From Chiua virens (taxonomy: Eukaryota; Basidiomycota; Agaricomycetes; Boletales; Boletaceae): DNA of 64,000 nt. The notes under the pieces are model-generated. The model made no database searches and was not told where the DNA came from. It saw only the letters and a list, made by a program, of their open reading frames with translations. Every line of letters begins with the position of its first letter. The first letter of the stretch is position 1. Made by a program: the position numbers and the translations under genes. Location of the stretch: contig JAHNUO010000002.1 of NCBI GenBank assembly GCA_019787685.1, forward strand, positions 2,790,001-2,854,000, given 5' to 3'. Positions 45,737-59,050 of this stretch are shown here, one piece after another.

Positions 45737-46295
45737 ACGTCCAAGATCGATATCGCTGGATGGTATTGCTGGCAAACTTGAGTAGTACTGATACATGACC
45801 GCCCTTCTAGATCTGTTATTTTACGCCTTCAGTAGTACTTATGTCGTAGCAGTCTTTGCTTCGCAGAGAAGGCACGTCCCATGTACCAAACTTGAGTGTC
45901 AGCCGTGTCCACGTTTAACCTGAACTTGAACGTTCGAACTTTGAAGACTCAGAGTCGGATCATTAGCCGGCGGGGGGTATGTACTTGTCAGTGGGAAAGT
46001 TCGACCCTGCAGGTTGGCGTTGCAGTGGATGCGATCAAGACTAATGATAGACGCGATCAACGAGGCGCGTTGTGAATCAGTGATCCACAAAACTGCGTTC
46101 CGAGTCCCAGTGATCGATAATAATATCTTGTTTCAGCGGATGTGATCATGATAGGATGTGTGGTAGTATGTATTACGTGACTTGTCTCTGAATCGAGGTG
46201 GTTGACAAACCAATTGCCGTCGTTTCGTCGGCTTTTTCTTCAACTTCCCTTTGCTCGCCCGCTCTTTCCTTTCACGTTCGTTTATCGGCCTCTAA
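45737..46295. other. Intergenic region, chitin synthase promoter
   Basis: 560 bp upstream of the chitin synthase gene. Pyrimidine-rich from 46205 to 46295 (CTTTTTCTTC and similar), as is common near fungal transcription starts. No gene seen. Confidence 0.5.
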
Positions 46296-49200
46296 ATGGC
46301 CTCCTCTCTCTCCAACCACGTCGTCAACACCGGCGACCTTCACTCCCTCGTATCCACCTCCCACTCCGCCACCATCTACCCCTCCGACGACGCTGTCCTC
46401 GCCGTCCTCAACACCCGCTTTCGCTCTGATTTGCCCTACTCAAGAATTGGAACGACCCATCTCCTCGTCGTAAATCCTTACAAATCCCTAGCAAACGTCA
46501 ACGACGTCAACGCCAGAGAATATGAAGAACGGTGCTACAAAGACACCAGTCTCCCTCTTCCCAGCTTGTCCCTCCTCCAACCTCATCCCTACGAACTTGC
46601 CGCTCAGATTTACCTCCTCATGCGTCGCACGAGACAGTCCCAGTCCCTCATTACGCGGTATGTCACTTTCTCCGTTATCCCTCCCTTTCTCTCATATTCT
46701 GGTGTCCAGTGGTATCACCGGCTCCGGAAAAACATCCACGCTACGTCTCCTCGTAGACCAGGTGCTGCGGCTCTCTTCCCACTCCAAGAAAGAGCTTCGC
46801 ATGGCGAGTCAAGTTAAAGCCCTTCACACCTTGCTCGACGCATTTGGAAACGCAAAGACCGTTTCAAATCCAAATGCTTCACGGCACAACCGTTATCTCG
46901 AACTTCATTTCAACGACCGTGGTCGCATCGAATCAGCCAAAGTTCTCCCGTTCGCGTTAGACAAGTCCAGACTCGCTCGTCTCTCCCACGAGGAACGCAC
47001 CTACCACATCTTTTACCAGTTCTTGGCTGGGGCCGCACCTCAGGAGCGTGACTACTTCCACCTCGAGGACCCTTCCGAATATGCTCTCTTGGCCTCCTCT
47101 GGTTGTTACCGTTTGCCCAGTGGGCCTTTCAGTGATGACGCTTTCGCAATGGAGGACGTGCGTGTTGCTATGCGCACACTCGGTTACAAGCCGAAGCATC
47201 TGTCGTCCATTTTTACCATCCTCGTTGCTATTCTCCTCTTGAGCAACGTCCAATTCACAGAGGCCGATGCTAGGGATGTCTCCGCCTCCGTTTCCAACGC
47301 TCCAGTCCTTGAACGTGTTGCCCGCCTCCTTGGCATCGCCGCGGATGACCTTGGCCAAGCCTTGACGAATAAGACGAACTACGTTCGCAAGGAACTATAT
47401 ACTGTCCTTCTCAGCGTCGAACAGAGTGCGGCCCAACGTGATACGCTTATGCGCGATCTCTACGCCATTCTTTTCGCATATGTTGTCGAAACGGCCAACC
47501 ACAAGATCGCTCCCCCAAATAGAGACGCCCTTCCCACCACCCAGCTCATTCTCTTCGATTGTCCTGGTTTCCAGACACGTGGTCCCGTGGGTACCGGCTC
47601 AATGATGGTTGCGGGAACCGCTCCGCTCATTTCCGCCCTCGGCCAAAATGGGTTTGATGAGTTCTGCATCAACTTCTCAGACGAGTTCGTGCAATCGTAT
47701 GTCTTGCGCAACATATTCGAGGACAGCGTTGGTTACAACGGCCACATCGTTGGTGATGGGATCTCCCTTCCAATGATTGCTATCGTGGATAACTCGGCTT
47801 GCATTGAGCTCCTCCGTGGTTCCCAGCTCAGTGAACGTGCGACACGCAAGCCTGGCGGTATCCTTGGCAGCTTGAGCAAAGCATCCTCATCCTACAGGTC
47901 GGGAAAGGCGGGAGACAGAAAAGTGGAGGAACTTCATCAAGATCTCGTGTCCAGATATGGTGTGCATCCATCCTTTGTGGCGAGCCCTAGTCAAGGGGGC
48001 GAGAACGACAGGAACTTGTTTGGTATCAACCACTATAGCGGAGGCTGCACGTACGATATTTCGTCTTTCATTGAGAAGGACAGTGACATCCTTGACTCGG
48101 CCTTCGTCACTCTGCTGCGTCACTCTTCGGATCCGTTCGTAGCAAAGTTGGTGTCTGGTCCCTCACTTGCCGCTGAGAAGCACTCGAAAGATGAAACATC
48201 CATTGTCCAAGCTCAAGTCTCGTCACGCCCACTTCGTCAGGTCACGCCCATCGCGTCCCCGGACGGCTCAGCTCCTATGCCCAACGAAGAACATCCACCC
48301 CTGGACTCCACCAAGATATACTCTGTCTCCACGCAATTCAACTACGCCCTCTCCGAGATATTCGCTTCATTTGATCGCACACGGCTATGGACTATCTCCT
48401 GTATCCGCCCCAACGATTCCAACTCGCCCAACTCATTCGATAAGCGCCGCGTGAAGGCACAGATACGGTCATTCCTCATCCCTGAAATCATCGCTCGTCG
48501 CAGTGTGGAATTCGTCACTGACTTGCAGCAGAGTGCGTTTTGCGAACGGTACGTACCAACAATGCGTGGTTCAGACGCGGAACGTATCCGGCAATGCGCA
48601 GCTTCGAACGGATGGAAGGAGGGCACCGATTATGTTGTCGGTCATCGTTCGATCTGGTTGTCGTATAATGCATGGAAGGTGGTTGAAGATCCCGTTCGTG
48701 CGGCTGAGAAGGAGCAGAGGCGTTTGGTCCCCGCCGAAGCTGTCGAAGACGATGAAAGTGCCATTGGAGACGACGCAACGGAGTATACTCACACGGACAC
48801 ACATGGACACGACATGTTCGACAACGCGAGCCGCGATAATCTACTCATCGCTCGTGTGGGTAGCCATGGGTCGAGATACCGCGACCCGAACCAACAGATG
48901 CCGTACGGTGTAAGCGGATTACCCTCACCGAATATCCGCGGACCAGCATATACCGACCCAAAGGATGGTTGGGGGTCGGAATGGGACAAGAAAGCAGCGA
49001 GCCCTAGTAGTTCGACCCCCTACTTGTCCAAGGAAGCTATGGTCGCTGCCAATTCAGCACCTACTGCTGTCGAGGAAATACCAACGAGTAGGACACGGCG
49101 TTGGTGGTTATTCTTCGTCTGGATGTTAACTGGTATAATCCCTTCGTTCGTGCTGCATTATGTCGGACGGATGAAGCGCCCAGACGTCCGCCTTGCCTGG

Positions 49201-52200
49201 CGCGAAAAAGTGGCCATATGTTTTTTGATCCTTATCATGAACTCGGTCGTAATCTTTTATATTGTTGAATTTGGTCGACTTCTTTGCCCCAACTTCGACA
49301 AGGTGTGGGACTCGAATGAGGTCTCGCAACATACTGGGACCACGGACTGGTGGGTATCGGTCCGAGGGTCGGTGTACGACCTTTCCAACTTTATCCATGG
49401 CGATCACAGCGATCTCACCGGTTTCCCCTCCAACTCGCCTGCGGACCTCCAAAATCTTGTAGGGCAGGATCTGACTGGGTACTTCCCTCCCCCCCTCACC
49501 GTGGTTTGTACGGGATTGGTTTCATCAACGTCGTTGGAGCTCACCCCAAAGAATTTCACCGCGGTCGTACCGAACGCAATGCACAAATCTGGTGCAAACC
49601 AACCGCTACAGAACACGGCGTTGGATAGCACGAACTGGTACTCATCAACGTTCCTCCCGAAGATGAACGGGTACAGCAAAGGAGCATTGGTATGGAGTCC
49701 CAGTGACATTTATTCGCAGGCGATGGATACGAATATTCAGAGGTAAATGATAGGAAACGATTTAGTTGCGGCTTAGCTCATATGCATCCAAACAGAATTT
49801 GGGCCATCTGGGACGGTGGCGTCTACGATTTGTCTGACTACGTTCACACACTCTCGCTCAATTCAGGCACTACGTCGGGCTATCAATTCCTCGACACGGG
49901 CATCACCGAGGTGTTCAAGCAACAAGCTGGTCAAGATATTTCCAAGAACCTAAACAAGGTCATTGCAGGTCTCGACCAGCAGAACGCGACAGCGAATGTG
50001 GATTGCCTCAAAAATATGTTTTACATTGGTGAGGTTGACTTTCGGAAGACAGCCCGTTGCACGGTGCAGAGTTATCTTTTGCTCGTCTTCACCGGCATTT
50101 TGTGTGCGTCGATCGCACTTAAGTGTAAGTCATGCATATGCTAGCCCTAAGAGATGCTCACATCCACTACAGTTCTTTCTGCGCTCCAGCTGACTGGAAA
50201 GCGCTCTCCTGAGATGCAGGACAAGTTTATCCTATGCCAAATCCCATGTTATACCGAGGGCGAAGACTCCCTCCGACGAACGATTGACTCGCTTGCGGCC
50301 CTCAAGTATGACGATAAACGCAAACTGCTCTTCATCATCTGCGACGGCAATATCATTGGCAGCGGGAACGATCGAACAACACCAAGAATCGTGTTGGATA
50401 TATTGGGTATCGATCCAAAGGTTGACCCCGAGCCCTTGATGTTCCGATCGATCGGCGAAGGTTCAAGGCAGATCAACTACGGCAAGGTGTACTCAGGGTT
50501 ATACGAGTTCGAGGGACACGTCGTTCCGTGAGTACAACGCGTTTTGTTGATGTACGTTGTGGCTGCTCACGTCTCGGTCTTTTACAGCTACATGGTCGTT
50601 GTCAAAGTCGGTAAACCTACGGAGCGATCCAAGCCTGGTAATCGTGGCAAACGAGACAGCCAGATCTTGCTGATGCACTACCTTAACCGAGTGCACTTCG
50701 ATGCGCCTATGTCGCCGCTAGAACTGGAAATCTTTCACCAAATGCGCAACGTGATTGGGATTGATCCGACGTTCTACGAGTACCTCTTTACAGTGGATGC
50801 GGACACGGTTCGTCCTTTCTATCTGCGTGCAGTAAAAGAAGAAGCTAACATCAGTATAGACGGTCACGCCTGAGTCCCTTAATCGTTTGGTCGCGTCAGC
50901 TGCGGACGACTCAAGTATCATCGGTATCTGCGGTGAAACAAAGCTGACCAACGAAGAAGGCTCGTGGTGGACAATGATCCAGGTCTACGAGTACTACATC
51001 TCTCACCACCTGTCCAAAGCGTTTGAGTCTCTCTTTGGTTCAGTTTCATGTTTGCCCGGGTGTTTCTCGCTCTATCGTATTCGCACGGCTGACAAGGGTC
51101 GCCCGATCATCATTTCCAACCGGATCATTGACGAGTATGCGGAATGCAATGTCGATACGCTCCACAAGAAGAACCTCTTCTCGCTCGGTGAAGATCGTTT
51201 CCTTACAACACTCCTCATGAAACACTTCCCTACCTATAAGACGAAATTCATCCCCCATGCGGTGGCACATACGATGGCCCCAGAATCGTGGCGCATCTTA
51301 TTTTCTCAACGCCGTCGATGGATCAATTCGACTGTTCACAACCTGCTCGAACTGGTGGTCTTGGCTGAGCTGTGCGGCTTTTGCTGTTTCTCGATGAGAT
51401 TCTTCGTATTCCTCGATCTACTGGGAACTATCGTACGTAATTTTGCTTTGTGCGTAGCTTAATGCTGAAGCTGCCTTCGTAGATTCTTCCGGCCACTGTC
51501 GTTTATGTGAGTCGAGCCGATATAAAGAACGTTGCCGGTGTGCTAACGCCGCACGATAGCTTGTATATTTGATTATTGCAGTTGCCACTGGGTCTTCTTC
51601 ACTGCCGATCATTTCCATTGTCATGTTGGCCGTCACGTATGGACTACAGGCGTTGATCTTCATCATTAAACGAGAGTTCATGCTCGTGGGTTGGATGGTT
51701 GTGTACCTCCTTTCGTGCGTTTCTCTTATCCCTTCGTTTACTCGTCACTGATAACTATTGGCATAAGATACCCGGTCTATAGTTTCTTCCTGCCAATCTA
51801 CTCCTTCTGGTGCATGGACGATTTCTCGTGGGGAAACACACGTGTAGTGATTGGCGATGGAGGGAGCAAGAAGGTGGTCATGAATGACGATGAGCGGTTC
51901 GATGAGTCGATGATCCCTCTCAAGAAGTTTACTGGTGAGTCTTTTATGGATTACCTGTGGTTGGTCACCCATGTCCCCGTCACCCTGCAGAGTATGAAGC
52001 GGAAACATGGGAGGGTGTCTCACATCAGTCAGATGAAACGGGCGTCAGCAAGATTCGATCGCAGCCACGATTCCCGCCATCCCGCCAGGGCTCGCCACAC
52101 CCGTCGAACGGAGGTGATTATTACCGGGATACAAACGCGGTGAATAATTCGACGGTAAACTTCCGGGGGACGCCATCACACCATAGTCACGCCGGTTCTC

Positions 52201-52778
52201 GCCAAGGTTCCATGTATGAGGGTCGTCAACCTGCCATGTCCCAGTTCGGATTACCTCCTATGCCAATCGTGCCGTTTGCGACTGGACCTGGTAGTGCGGT
52301 AGGGTCCGACTATGGTGGGATGATGGGGATGATGGCGCCGCTCGGGTATCAACACTCAGGGAGCGTATACGGGATGATGGATCCCCGGGCGACCATGATG
52401 ACCATGGGAGGTATGAATATGTTCACCGGAAATGGGTCGCAAACAGGAGGATTCGGTATGCAACCAACGGGCCCAATGGGTGGTGACCCACGGATATCGG
52501 CGTTGTCAATGGCAACGACCGTGAATGCCTTCGCGGGGCCAAGTATGAACCCAAATCCGACGGATGAGGATGTGTTCAATGCATTAAGGAATTACCTGAG
52601 TACGCAGGATTTGATGACAGTGACGAAAAAGTAAGTCGTCTATTCTGTATTCATGTTTGCGATGCTCATCGAGTCTAGGACCGCACGGGAAGCGATCATG
52701 GCCAAGTTCCCCAAAGCTGACTTGACGTCACGCAAGGACTTTATGAATGAATCGATCGACAAGATATTGTCACAGTGA
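46296..52778 (+). CDS. Chitin synthase with myosin-like motor domain (class V/VII type)
   Basis: Start ATG at 46296 ([15 protein letters not shown]), stop TGA at 52778, roughly 2000 residues. Domain order: myosin-like motor ([11 protein letters not shown]-loop [10 protein letters not shown] formed across the first intron at about 46658-46711, [27 protein letters not shown]); transmembrane segment [20 protein letters not shown] (about 49100); cytochrome b5-like domain ([30 protein letters not shown]); a second b5-like stretch ([14 protein letters not shown]); more membrane helices; the chitin synthase 2 catalytic domain ([50 protein letters not shown] with the QxxRW motif); and a C-terminal DEK_C domain ([19 protein letters not shown]...). 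It makes cell-wall chitin at hyphal tips; the motor binds actin or microtubules in characterised relatives. Confidence 0.95.
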
Positions 52779-53358
52779 TAGAAGTGGTCCATGCATGGAC
52801 CGATGCCATGAACAATCCTTTTGCGCGTTTCTGTTTGGCACTCGTTATCATTCACCCGTTATCGTTATTACTGAAGTACTCAGACTCCGGGCATCACCAC
52901 CGTACGGCCCCTATGATACGTTAAACCCCACTGTATTCGGATTCCCCCGCATCTTGGAAGCACCTTTCTTTTCATCCTCGGACTTTTGTCTCTGAATTGA
53001 TCAACCTAGCACCTAAGTAGCATGCCTCGAGTTAGGCTAGTAAAATCGTAAATTGAAAGTTACACTATCAATATTTCTATTACTCGCGTTCTTTGTGTCG
53101 TCGCGTTGGTGCGGTGCGGTTGAATCTGTGCTCGGTCCGAAGTGCACAGCCTCCGTACACACCTCCTGAGTCTGACGACTCGGCGCTTCATCGTTACACC
53201 GTCGCTGTAGTAAGTTGCAGCACTCCAAACACAACTGAAATACGATAAGGTTCCGCCGTCGTTCCTTCTCCCAACGCACATTCGACTCGGAGTCCTTTCA
53301 GTTTGCGTTTCGTTGCCGCTACACCAACGCCGTTTCACCTTCAGTTTCAACTCTCATA
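52779..53358. other. Intergenic region
   Basis: 580 bp between the chitin synthase and Nudix genes. No gene seen. Confidence 0.5.
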
Positions 53359-55232
53359 ATGCCGTCTGGCGTGTCACCTCGTCCTTCCACCTCGACGTCT
53401 CGTCCCTCTGTTTCACATCCTACCCGAACTCATCCACCAGTTCATACAAGACTTGGACCTGATTTCATGACATACCCATACCCGGACACGGAGCGGGTCT
53501 TGGCCCATCTCGAGACCTTGCCATGCGTGAAAGACGAGACCAAGCAGTACGTTGGTACTTTTTCGGTTCAGACTAACGCTCCTGATGGTTATCTCCATAG
53601 ATGCATCACCAACCTGCTCAACTACCGCGCGATGCGTATGCGTGCGCGGTTCCCGAGGACATGGAGCGCAGCGGTGCTGGTACCGTTGTTTGTAGGGCGG
53701 TCGGGGGAGCTGTATGTCGTGCTCAGTCGGTGCGTTGTGACGGGTCGTCAAGCCGGTCAGATTTGTTGCTCATCGCGAGTGAATAGTCGAACGGATACGC
53801 TCAGGGCGTTTGCGGGTGATACGGCGTTGCCGGGGGGCAAGATGGAACCGCAAGACCGGACGGTGGAGGAAACCGCTGTGCGTTGCCATCATTGTTTTTT
53901 TTTTTGATTTGGTAAGGCGCGTTCTGACGTAGTTCGTCTGTCGTGCATTGTAGAGACGTGAAGCGTTTGAGGAGGTTCGTTTCATTCAGGGCTACCTTTA
54001 CTGTCAGCCAATTGGCGAGCATCCTCGTTTCGTAGGTTGGACTGCCGCATGACAAAGAGCGCCTACCATTGTTGTGCGTGATGGAGCCGCTGTTAGCCAA
54101 GGGCGAGATGCTGGTCACACCGTGCGCGCTGAAATTTGATTACTGCTAGCTATTGATGTGTTCACCATTCATTATTTTTGCTAGGGTGGTTGTCCTCATA
54201 GCTGACCACGGCTTGCAGGTGCGCATGTGTCACCCTCGTGTGCTCGTGTGCCACGTTAAGTAACTGGCCTTGCATTACTCGCAGCCACACCTGAACTCTT
54301 CCGAGGTGGTGTCGATATTCGCACACCCATTGATCTCATTCCTTTCGTCGAAACCCAAACAATCGAATGATCACACGACAGACCTGAAGCACCCATTTTA
54401 CACCTACACAGATATTCCATTCATTGGAGGAACCACTTACCGTTTGCATAGCTTCCGCACTGGGCATGAGGCTGAGGGCGTGAAACCAATAATGGGACTC
54501 ACAGCGTCAGTATTTCTCCCATACATGGGATGTACTGACGTCAGAGAAACCTATCACTCACATTCCCCCAGGTTAATCTTGATCAAGACGGCGAGCATCG
54601 GATATGAACGAACACCCGACTTTGAGGTGCACCCTTTCGACACACGTACACTCACGGAGCAGATTGCGTACGCAATTTTAACGGTAAATAACCCCATGCG
54701 CAAGGCCTGCGCGCAGGAGGGTATCGACGTGAGAAGGACGGTTGCACAGCTGATGCGTCCGTCCGTCTCGGCCAACATGACGCGGGCGATCGAATGGGCC
54801 AAGATCGGTGCGCAATGGAAGAGGCTTATGGAAGATCATGCGGCGACAGCGAAAAGTGCGCAAGGCAGAGACCGAGAACAGGAACACCAGGACGCAATTC
54901 CTGACGTGGCTGCGCTCGGGGAGTTACTCGATGAGTTGCGTGATGTGGTTAATGGGTGGATGGAGGAGCTCAAAGGCGACGAGAAGAAGCTTGCCAAAGC
55001 GAAGGAGGCATACCCGAAAATCATGGAAGAGGTGATCAAGGCAATCAAGCAGGCCCAGAATGAGGGCAGCAGGGTTGATGCCCAAGCACTATTTGCTTTC
55101 GTGTCGAAAGAGAGACAGGGTGGTTTGGAGGGTGATAGTAAGAGCAGAGATCAGAGTTTGGAAAGTGGGCAAGATGGGGACAGGAATAATCTTGAGCAGG
55201 CCATCCCCAAAGGATGTGGTGCTAAACTATGA
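53359..55232 (+). CDS. Nudix hydrolase, CoA pyrophosphatase-like, with long helical C-terminus
   Basis: Start ATG at 53359 (MPSGVSPRPSTSTSRP), stop at 55232, about seven introns. The Nudix domain begins WSAAVLVPLFVG...LYVVLSR. The Nudix box is assembled across two introns: LPGGKMEPQDRTVEETA, RREAFEE and VGLP, giving G-x5-E-x7-REAFEEVG. Further on, TTYRLHSFRTG and GVKPIMGLTA joined to LILIKTASIGYERTPDFEVH resemble the C-terminal part of NUDT7/8/Pcd1-type enzymes, which cleave CoA and its esters in peroxisomes or mitochondria. After this the protein continues for about 200 residues of charged helix (EELKGDEKKLAKAKEAYPKI MEEVIKAIKQAQNEG), which is unusual for the family. An obvious C-terminal peroxisomal signal is absent (ends GAKL, not SKL). 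Confidence 0.85.
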
Positions 55233-55749
55233 TTTGGTTCATACCATCTCAATTCCTGGACCTCAACAAAGGTCCAGGTCTATTTTTCAAAACTGTTGCT
55301 TATCTCAACCCTTAAAAGGAAACTATTCAGTTTTGTCGGCATGTGTGTGGTGTGCTCCATGGCATGATCCACCTCAGGCAGCACTTTTTTCAAACTCTGA
55401 CCATCTCAGAGACCCATTTCCCTTGTAGGCAATAATATATCTTTCAGACTGTGGCTCACTGAGGCCACTTCACCCTGAATGCTACTGTACTTGGGCCTCA
55501 CACATGCCCCCCTTGAGCCCCCTTTGTGGCTCGCGAGTGGCCTGCGAGACATCTTAGCATATTTTCCTAATAATCTGATGGCAGATAGACACACATCTAT
55601 CCCCCTGCACACATGTGTGTCATGCACGCAGATGTGCATCAGATTTTTTACAATCTGAAAATACTTCTAGATCCATAATTTTGTCACCTGAGGGCTGCAG
55701 ATGTCAGGGGGTCCCCAGAACAAGAGTGTTGATGGACCCACTCGAACGC
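55233..55749. other. Stretch without recognised gene
   Basis: Repeat-like, with short inverted segments (CACACATGTGTG at about 55608) and purine/pyrimidine blocks; probably transposon debris, family not recognised. Confidence 0.35.
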
Positions 55750-56448
55750 TTATCGCGTGCAACAAGATCCACCTTTTCTGCACTCTTGTGCTGAATATCC
55801 TTCTGTTGCAGTCGAGGAGATGCTCAGTGAGCTCACCCCACACATTGGATGTCTAGGAACACTCACATTGTCAATGTAGAGAGAGGGAAGGATATCAGAG
55901 AGACTCTGCATAGTTAGTATCTTGCCTCCACCAATTAAAACGGTATACTTTGTCGAGATGACTATGGACCGAACGGTATCATTGTGCTTGAGAAGAGGTC
56001 CGATTTGCTGGTGTGTCGTAGTGTCCCAGAACGACACCGATGAATCCGCGGAAGCTGCGATGAACATCCCATCACTTGCTAATCCGATGCATTTGGGCTT
56101 GCTGCTACTGTGAATGGGCCACCTTGCGAGGATCGTCCCAGTGAATATGTCGAGACTGCTGATGTTCCCGTCTTGAGACAAGGCAAAGACTTGCCTGCTA
56201 TCGCCAGTCCATGCAAGGGACCTGTTGGCAGCCGAGTTGACTTGGATTGGGAAGTCGACAAGGAGGCGGCCATTGAGACTAGCATAAACGCGGACAGAGT
56301 TGCGCTCGGACGTGGCGGTGGTGATGAGGTGTCCGTCAGGCGCAAACTTGGCGGCGACGACGAAGTAGTCGTGTTGTAATGGGCCAACGAGTCACTGACC
56401 CGCCGATGACCAGATACAGGCTGTCTTGTCGGGTGAGCCATGTCGCAT

Positions 56449-56990
56449 TGTCCATTCGGACCAAACATGAACAAGTCTCACTCGGCCTCATGATGCCGAT
56501 TGTATCTACGTCACCTGTGCATTAAGTCGAGGCACGAGGGCGTCGTCTGCGCGAGAGCTAAGCGAGGTGGCTGCAGCGTTTTCTCTTCCTGCAGCCACTT
56601 CCTCCACAGTGAGCTCTCGGCCTCATCCGTTATTTCGTCGCCCACCCACCTTACCCTCTGAGGTTCACCGCCGGCAAACTCTCTTCAAGCCTTCACCGTC
56701 GGACGCTTGTCGCCCATTCCTCCTCTGGAACAGCCCAAGCTGAACTGTGAGCTGCCCAGCCCGCCCTCACAGCTCACCTTGGCCATCCACAGATTGGGCC
56801 TGCCTCTGGCTGAAAACCCTGCAGGTTTTTCTCCCGACCGCTCATCTCATCACTCGCATTCGCAAACTTGACCTCCTCACACCGAATCCTCTCAGTAGCT
56901 CTTGATCTATTTCGCATGTACTTAGTCTACTATACAATCAACATCAACTACATAACACCTCCCTTTCCCAAAGCCACGAGCATGCATATC
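56449..56990 (+). mobile_element. LTR-like insert inside the WD40 gene
   Basis: Replaces WD40 coding sequence between about 56447 and 57000. Its first 70 bp (CCAAACATGAACAAGTCTCA and following CGGCC..GATGCCGA..GTA..TACGTCA) resemble the copia LTR at 9873 onward. No clear target duplication was found, and the 3' boundary is approximate. Confidence 0.55.
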
Positions 56991-57195
56991 CACGCAGATG
57001 CGAAACCGCAAAGTCGTAAACAACCCTCTCCTTCATTGGGATCCCCACCTCCTTCCCATCCCTAATCCACCAGCATCGAATGTTGCCTTCACCTCCACCA
57101 GCCAGGATGTGTTTCCCATCGGTCATGAACACAACTGAATATACGTTCTCCCAGCCACAGGTTTTGATCACCTTCGCAGAAGAGGCCCTGTTTGG

Positions 57196-57395
57196 ATAGG
57201 TGCTTGTCATCATCATGCCTTCGATCGCCTTGCTTTGGCCATCTGGGTTAGACCTCTCTTCCTCTTGCTTGCCCCTTCTCGACACCGCACTACTCTCCTG
57301 GATAGCAATGGAGGCCCTGTTCGGATGGCTGCTCGTCACCATCACGCCTTCGGTTGCCTTCGGTTGCCTTCTCTTGATCATCTGGGTTAGACCTC
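57196..57395 (-). repeat. Internal duplication in the WD40 gene leader
   Basis: Two copies about 117 bp apart with the shared stretch CATCTGGGTTAGACCTCTCT and GCCTTCG(A/G)T-GCCTT, encoding the repeated PNRAS unit. Confidence 0.7.
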
Positions 57396-57448
57396 TCTTC
57401 GCTTTGCTGGACCTGGTAACATCTTCATTTGATTCATGTTTCTCGTCA

Positions 57449-58420
57449 GTATGATCCTTTTGATTGTCCCATCCGTCTACTCACCGTCTCTTCATGTCAA
57501 TCGTAGACGTGATTTGCGAAACATCAACGGATGAAAGTACAACTCCAAGAACGAGTGCGTGGTGTTGACTCGCAGCAACTTTTTGCCTCCCGATATGCAC
57601 GTGTTTCCTGATCATATCACCGCGTCACCTCTGCGCTTATACTAGTGTCCCGCTATTCTTATCAGTGCCCTAGCGTCCCCCTCATACCAACTGTTCGGAA
57701 CAATCAGCCGGGACACAAGTCACAACATTTTCTGGATCTTGATAAGATGTTATGCAGCATTTGCTTCGCGACCCCCCTTACACTGCATCACGTCCACTAC
57801 AGGGTGATCAACTGTGACCCCCAAAGTCCTGTCAGCTCTATCCTCTCATTGGACGATTGTATTTGCTCGTGTCCCACCCATCTGCTGACCCGACCCTCAT
57901 TGCCAGAGAGTAACAAGCACCCCTCTCTTGTCTTCTTGCTCCCCAACTTGCTCCCGTTGTTCATACACACCATGACCATGTCCTTCAGTGTTGCCCCGTC
58001 CGAATACTGCCCAGCCGATGGTCGATTTGTCACCTCCCCGCACGGCACTCATTCGTCCATCTCCCTCACTAGTTCTCTTGAAAAGGAGATGCATTCCTGT
58101 GATCGTTTGCAACCTCATCGGAATGTATGCGTCAGTCGTCTCACACCTTACATGTCCTGAGATACTGCCCACTCCACAGGTCATCTGACTTGAAGACGTC
58201 TTCTCTTTCGCTCCTATGGGGTATGTGTCGCCATCTACGGTACCCTAGCTCCATTTTTTCATTTTTTTTCACCCTCTCTGGGAGGTTCCAGCTCGTTCCT
58301 CATCCCTTTCCTATTTTGGATGTCGACCCCTATTTCTGGTCAAGCCCCTATGTTTTCTTCTTCTTTTCTTCGAACATTCGGTCTTCCTCAAAATCGAAAA
58401 AACAAGCCTATGCTGACTGG
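57449..58420. other. Stretch without recognised gene
   Basis: Should include the promoter side of the broken WD40 gene. Open frames on both strands here have no family signature; pyrimidine-rich near 58250-58390. Confidence 0.35.
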
Positions 58421-59034
58421 TGTAGGGAATAGGTATTCCCTGTGCTCGCATAGCACATTTCCACACCCCGCCATCACCTGATCCCGATCCTGATCTGTCT
58501 GCTTGTGTGAACTCATCCAGATTGCTGTATCCGCACCCGTTTTGCCTCGGACTCTTTTATTTTATTTTTGATGCTCTTTATTCGTACTTAGCATTGGCTA
58601 GACCATGTCACGCAGCCCTTGCAGGGACATTCGGGTGCCTCTTGAACTTTATACCGTATGAAAACCTTCTTTTTATTATTATCCTTACTTAGGACAAGTC
58701 TGAGGGTATTCCCGAGGACTATAAAATTCACTGTATTGACAAAATACAGTAGCTTTTGCCCGCGTGCATCTGTCTCACATCGTTTTCAGTCGACGTTCGT
58801 TTTCTCTCGCTCTCCTTGTATTTTCTCGATCCGGATTGGACTGCTGTGTCCGCCTTTCCATCCGTTTTAATCCGGATTCGCCCCGGATTCATCTCGGACT
58901 ACTCAAAAACCATTTCTCATCGTTCACCAACTCAGTGTTGTCCCTGGGTCAAACGGAATTGCATTCCTTCACCCTCTTTTTTATTCTTTCAATCCCCCTG
59001 AGTATTGCACTACAGCCGGGATTTATTACCTTCA
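58421..59034 (+). mobile_element. Solo LTR, family 1
   Basis: 614 bp, TGTAGGG to CTTCA, more diverged than the pair at 1592/5479. Flanked by ACTGG (58416-58420) and ACCGG (59034-59038), a likely target duplication with one later change. No internal region adjoins it. Confidence 0.88.
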
Positions 59035-59050
59035 CCGGTCACTCTCTGTG

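Larger units (their letters stand above)
55750..57448 (-). pseudogene. WD40-repeat gene broken by an LTR-like insertion
   Basis: The N-terminal part (57448 to about 57000) reads a basic leader with two copies of a KA.EGxMxTSxxPNRAS unit, then a WD40 repeat: GWENVYSVVFMTDGKHILAG, GEGNIRCWWIRDGKEVG, and stops matching after VVYDFAVS. The C-terminal part resumes near 56446 with HGSPDKTACIWSSAGQ, VAAKFAPDGHLITTATSERN, SVRVYASLNGRLLVDFPIQ, NRSLAWTGDSRQVFALSQDG, CIGLASDGMFIAASADSSVS FWDTTTHQQIG and TVLIGGGKILTMQSL. Such propellers are common in agaricomycete STAND/WD40 proteins; no NACHT part is present here. About 550 bp of foreign DNA (next entry) separates the halves and at least one blade seems lost, so the gene is broken. 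Confidence 0.75.

Noticed and set aside
46296..49746. Separate myosin gene
   Set aside because: The motor-like part reads on, through b5-like domains and membrane helices, into the chitin synthase domain, a known fusion; no stop or promoter in between.
55750..56474. Functional NACHT/STAND-WD40 incompatibility gene
   Set aside because: Only propeller blades are present, no nucleotide-binding part, and the gene is interrupted.
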